From DASZJY01 sp036260255 (GTDB lineage: Bacteria > Actinomycetota > Acidimicrobiia > Acidimicrobiales > AC-14), in assembly GCA_036260255.1 (NCBI GenBank), contig DATAAF010000110.1:1-8722 (forward strand): a DNA stretch of 8,722 bases, read 5' to 3'. The position numbers were made by a program, and so were the translations under genes. Below, one piece after another: positions 6,724-8,722 of the stretch; the first letter of the stretch is position 1, and each line of letters opens with the position of its first letter. The notes below the pieces were generated by a model, which was given only the letters and a program-made list of their open reading frames with translations, was not told the DNA's origin and ran no database searches.

Positions 6724-6896
6724 GCGTGGCCATCGACCGCCGGTGCACGGGCTGCGGCGCCTGCCTCGTCACCTGCCCGGAGCGGGCCCTGGTGGCCGCT
6801 CCCCGCCGTCCTCTCGTCGTGGTCGACCGCTGCACGACGTGCCTGGCGTGCGTGGAGGTCTGCCCGGCGGACGCCATCGCCGAGGTCCGAGGATGA
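6720..6896 (+). CDS. Small 2x[4Fe-4S] ferredoxin within the cobalamin operon
   Basis: This encodes a 58-residue protein with two complete CxxCxxCxxxCP cluster motifs, Cys9-12-15-19 and Cys38-41-44-48, separated by a short hydrophobic strand (PLVVVDRC). That is the layout of a bacterial-type low-potential 2[4Fe-4S] ferredoxin acting as a cytoplasmic electron carrier. The start is TTG at 6720, giving the TTGA overlap with the upstream stop; GTG at 6726 would drop two residues and is an acceptable alternative. Its end overlaps the cbiC ATG (ATGA). Position and coupling argue that it serves corrin synthesis. Candidate partners are a reductive step at cobalt-precorrin-6A, reduction of cobalt before adenosylation, or the CbiX Fe-S centre; none is shown by the sequence. 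The family identity is certain, the partner is inference. Confidence 0.92.
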   Translation: MSVAIDRRCTGCGACLVTCPERALVAAPRRPLVVVDRCTTCLACVEVCPADAIAEVRG

Positions 6897-7462
6897 CCTC
6901 CGTCCATCCCATCGAGGCGGAGAGCTACCGCATCCTGGCCGAGCGGACGGACCTCTCCCGGTTCGGGCCCCTCGCCGCCGCCGTGGTGGCGCGGGTCATC
7001 CACGCCAGCGCCGACCTCGAGTACGCCCAGACCATGGTGGTCGACGAGCCGGCCGTGCAGGCCGGCATCGCCGCCCTGCGCCGGGGCGCCCCGGTCGTGG
7101 TCGACGTGGAGATGGTCCGCCACGGGATCACCGGCGTGGACGCCCACTGCTACCTCCCGCCCGAGGCGCCACCCGGCTCGACCCGGGCCGCGGCCGGGAT
7201 GGCCCTCGCGGCCAGGGATCACCCGGAGGGCGCCGTGGTCGTCGTGGGGTGCGCGCCGACGGCGCTCGACGTGGTGCCCGAGCTGCTCTCCCCCGCCCTC
7301 GTGATCGGGATGCCGGTCGGCTTCGTGGGCGCCGCGGAGTCGAAGGAGCGGCTGCGGGCGAGCGGGCTGCCGGCGATCAGCAACGTCGGGGAGAAGGGCG
7401 GGAGCGCGGTCGCCGCCGCGGCCCTGAACGCCTTGGTGCGACTGGCGGCCGGCCGTGGCTGA
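6893..7462 (+). CDS. cbiC: Cobalt-precorrin-8 methylmutase (CbiC/CobH)
   Basis: This 189-residue enzyme moves the C11 methyl group to C12, converting (cobalt-)precorrin-8 to cobyrinic (hydrogenobyrinic) acid. Motifs seen are HPIEAESYRIL at residues 5-15 and VIHASADLEY with His37, which corresponds to the catalytic His of the family. Further along are VVDVEMVRHGITG, STRAAAGMALAA, VVVGCAPTALDVVPELL, LVIGMPVGFVGAAESKE and GGSAVAAAALNALV. It is slightly shorter than most relatives. Two family positions differ from the forms I remember: TRSAAGM is TRAAAGM and GNAPTAL is GCAPTAL. It is the only gene of the operon with an ATG start, and it overlaps the ferredoxin stop by four bases. It ends eight bases into cbiX. 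Confidence 0.95.
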   Translation: MTSVHPIEAESYRILAERTDLSRFGPLAAAVVARVIHASADLEYAQTMVVDEPAVQAGIAALRRGAPVVVDVEMVRHGITGVDAHCYLPPEAPPGSTRAAAGMALAARDHPEGAVVVVGCAPTALDVVPELLSPALVIGMPVGFVGAAESKERLRASGLPAISNVGEKGGSAVAAAALNALVRLAAGRG

Positions 7463-8312
7463 GCGCCCGTCGCTCCTCATCGTCGGCCACGGCAGCCGGT
7501 CGGCGGCGGGCGTGGCCGAGTACTGGGAGCTGGCCCGGGTGGTGACCGAGGCGGACCCCGACCTCGACGTGGGGTGCGGCTTCATCGAGCTGGCCTCGCC
7601 GGATCTCGACACCGCCGTCGACCGCCTGGTGGAGCGAGGGGCGGCCTCGGTGGTGGCCGTGCCCCTGGTCCTCCTGGGCGCCGGCCACATGAAGGACGAC
7701 GGGCCCGCGGCGCTGCACCGGGGCCGCCACCGCCACCCCGAGGTCCGCTTCGCCTACGCCCGCCACCTCGGCCTGCACCCGCTGGTCCTGGCCGTGGCCG
7801 ACGACCGCATCCGGACCGCGGTGGGCGACGACGACCCGGCCGAGACCGCGGTGGTGATCGTCGGCCGCGGCTCGTCGGACCCGGACGCCAACGCCGACCT
7901 GTACAAGGTCGCCCGCCTCCTCTGGGACTCCCGGGGGTGGGCCATGGTCGAGCCCGCCTTCGTCTCCCTCGCCCGGCCCAGCGTGCCGGCGGCGCTGGAG
8001 CGGTGCCGGCTCCTGGGCGCCACCCGGGTCGTCGTCGTCCCCTACTTCCTGTTCACCGGCATCCTGGTCGACCGCATCGGGGACCAGGTGGCCGGGTGGG
8101 CCGCAGGCCACCCGGGCCTCGCGGCCCGACCAGGGCCCCATCTGGGCGCCGACCCCCGCATCGCCCGGCTGGTGCTCGAGCGGTACCGCGAGGCGCTGGC
8201 CGGCGACGCCCACATGAACTGCGACCTGTGCGTGTACCGGCATCCCCTGCCCGGCTACGAGCACCGCCACCACCACGGGGAGGAGGTGATTCACATTGGA
8301 GACCACCGTTGA
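7455..8312 (+). CDS. cbiX: Sirohydrochlorin cobaltochelatase CbiX (long form with Fe-S/His-rich tail)
   Basis: This 285-residue class II chelatase inserts Co2+ into sirohydrochlorin, the committed step of the early-cobalt pathway. The N-terminal half carries the metal-site residues His12 (LLIVGHGSRS) and His78 (LLGAGHMKDDGP). The C-terminal half is a degenerate duplicate: VIVGRGSSDPDANAD has Arg where the first half has His, followed by VVVPYFLFTGILVDRI. This is the usual two-domain long CbiX layout. The tail has MNCDLC (residues 254-259), matching the MxCxxC iron-sulfur motif described for Bacillus megaterium CbiX. It is followed by YRHPLPGYEHRHHHGEEVIH, a His-rich stretch that may bind cobalt. 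The start is GTG at 7455, overlapping cbiC by eight bases. The last 17 bases are shared with cbtB. Confidence 0.96.
   Translation: MAERPSLLIVGHGSRSAAGVAEYWELARVVTEADPDLDVGCGFIELASPDLDTAVDRLVERGAASVVAVPLVLLGAGHMKDDGPAALHRGRHRHPEVRFAYARHLGLHPLVLAVADDRIRTAVGDDDPAETAVVIVGRGSSDPDANADLYKVARLLWDSRGWAMVEPAFVSLARPSVPAALERCRLLGATRVVVVPYFLFTGILVDRIGDQVAGWAAGHPGLAARPGPHLGADPRIARLVLERYREALAGDAHMNCDLCVYRHPLPGYEHRHHHGEEVIHIGDHR
8279..8290 (+). promoter_or_regulatory. cbtB: Strong ribosome binding site for cbtB
   Basis: AGGAGGTGAT at 8281-8290 is complementary to about ten consecutive bases of the usual 16S rRNA 3' end. It lies inside the last codons of cbiX, nine bases (from the end of AGGAGG) before the TTG at 8296. 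This decides the cbtB start and is far stronger than any site seen upstream of the other operon genes. Confidence 0.8.
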
Positions 8313-8490
8313 GAGGCCGACTGTCGAGAGAGTTGCCATACCGGCGTGGGCCTGGCTCGTCCTGGCCCTCGCCGTCGGCGCCGTCTACGCCCTCACCATG
8401 GAGAACGGGGCCACGCTGCGCGCCGGCGCCACGTTCCTCCACGAGCTGTTCCACGACGGCCGCCACTTCCTCTGGGTGCCGTGTCACTAG
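8296..8490 (+). CDS. cbtB: Cobalt transporter subunit CbtB
   Basis: This is a 64-residue protein with one membrane-spanning segment (residues ~15-36, IPAWAWLVLALAVGAVYALT). A conserved C-terminal block follows: FLHELFHDGRHFLWVPCH, with His49, His53, His57, Cys63 and His64. That block is the signature of CbtB, the small partner of the larger membrane protein CbtA in predicted cobalt uptake systems under B12 control. The His/Cys tail is likely the metal-binding part. The start is TTG at 8296, set by the strong Shine-Dalgarno at 8281-8290; it overlaps cbiX by 17 bases. As the last visible gene of the riboswitch-led operon it ties cobalt import to CbiX. A cbtA gene is expected downstream but the window ends in repeats. 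The TAG stop lies at the edge of the repeat array. Confidence 0.93.
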   Translation: METTVERPTVERVAIPAWAWLVLALAVGAVYALTMENGATLRAGATFLHELFHDGRHFLWVPCH

Positions 8491-8722
8491 CGGCGGGCAC
8501 CGCGGGCCTTCCGACCACGCCCGCCGCGTGCCCGCGGGGGCCCCTGCCCCGCCGGCCAGCCTGGTCGCCAGCGGCGGGCACCCGGGTCCTTCGGACCACG
8601 CCCGCCGCATGCCGGCGGGGGCCCCTGCCCCGCCGGCGAGCCTGGTCGCCAGCGGCGGGCACCCCGGGTCCTTCGGACCACGCCCGCCGCGTGCCGGCGG
8701 GGGCCCCTGCCCCGCCGGCGAG
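8489..8722. repeat. Tandem array of 81-bp GC-rich hairpin repeats (at least 2.9 copies)
   Basis: Copies start at 8489, 8570 and 8651 with an 81-bp period; the third is cut by the window end after 72 bases. Each unit holds two inverted repeats. In copy 2, GCGGCGGGC (8571-8579) pairs with GCCCGCCGC (8600-8608) around an inner GGTCC-TTC-GGACC hairpin, and GCCGGCGGGG (8611-8620) pairs with CCCCGCCGGC (8628-8637) around a seven-base loop. A CTGGTCGCCAG mini-hairpin bridges units. Copies 2 and 3 are almost identical (copy 3 has one extra C near its tenth base); copy 1 is more diverged, with a broken inner stem. No T-run follows the hairpins, so they are not classic intrinsic terminators. The frames remain open through the units because 81 is a multiple of three and the sequence lacks A/T, but no convincing protein is encoded. 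Confidence 0.9.

Noticed and set aside
7863..7890. Second CbiX half reading GRGSS instead of GHGS as a sign of an inactive enzyme
   Set aside because: Long CbiX proteins normally keep the metal-binding His residues only in the first half; His12 and His78 are both present here.
8393..8662. Long open frames with 27-residue repeats through the hairpin array, especially on the minus strand
   Set aside because: They arise because the unit is 81 bp (divisible by three) and almost free of A/T. They are Arg/Gly/Pro-rich, overlap cbtB antisense, and the one-base insertion in copy 3 breaks the period.
8489..8722. Possible CRISPR array
   Set aside because: The 81-bp units repeat as wholes, with no short constant repeat separating unrelated spacers, and no cas gene is present.

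Overview
The window comes from a very GC-rich bacterium (roughly three-quarters G+C by eye, not computed). Codons end strongly in G or C and most genes start with GTG or TTG. The mix of a CbiX cobaltochelatase, CbiD, a CbiG-CobJ fusion and CbtB suggests an actinobacterium, perhaps of the Acidimicrobiia or a related deep branch. This placement is inferred from gene content and base composition only.

Left flank (1-1305): the window opens inside the 3' end of a cobyrinate a,c-diamide synthase gene (cobB/cbiA, + strand). This gene runs tail-to-tail into, and overlaps, a minus-strand gene for a small lipoprotein whose mature part resembles the emfourin-like protease-inhibitor family. Divergent from the lipoprotein gene is an unrecognised 138-residue protein rich in lysine and acidic residues.

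Core (about 1318-8490): a cobalamin riboswitch sits directly upstream of nine same-strand genes that each overlap the next by 4 to 17 bases: cobI (C20 methylation), cobM (C11 methylation), cbiD (C1 methylation), cobL/cbiET (C5 and C15 methylation, decarboxylation), a cbiG-cobJ fusion (ring contraction, C17 methylation, lactone opening), a two-cluster [4Fe-4S] ferredoxin, cbiC/cobH (methyl migration), cbiX (cobalt insertion) and cbtB (small cobalt-transporter subunit). CbiX, CbiD and CbiG mark the early-cobalt, oxygen-independent corrin pathway. Together the genes cover cobalt supply, chelation and nearly every step from cobalt-sirohydrochlorin to cobyrinic acid, and the upstream cobB then amidates cobyrinate. 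The expected precorrin-6A reductase (CbiJ/CobK) is not in the window; a ferredoxin gene lies inside the operon instead.

Right flank (8489-8722): directly on the cbtB stop codon begins a tandem array of 81-bp GC-rich units, each able to fold into two strong hairpins. It runs off the end of the window. A cbtA gene would be expected beyond it but is not visible.

Most of the window is a well-understood pathway. The points that merit a second look are the hairpin repeat array, the ferredoxin in place of a visible CbiJ, the shortened CbiE N-terminus, and a candidate riboswitch kissing interaction that reaches the cobI start codon.
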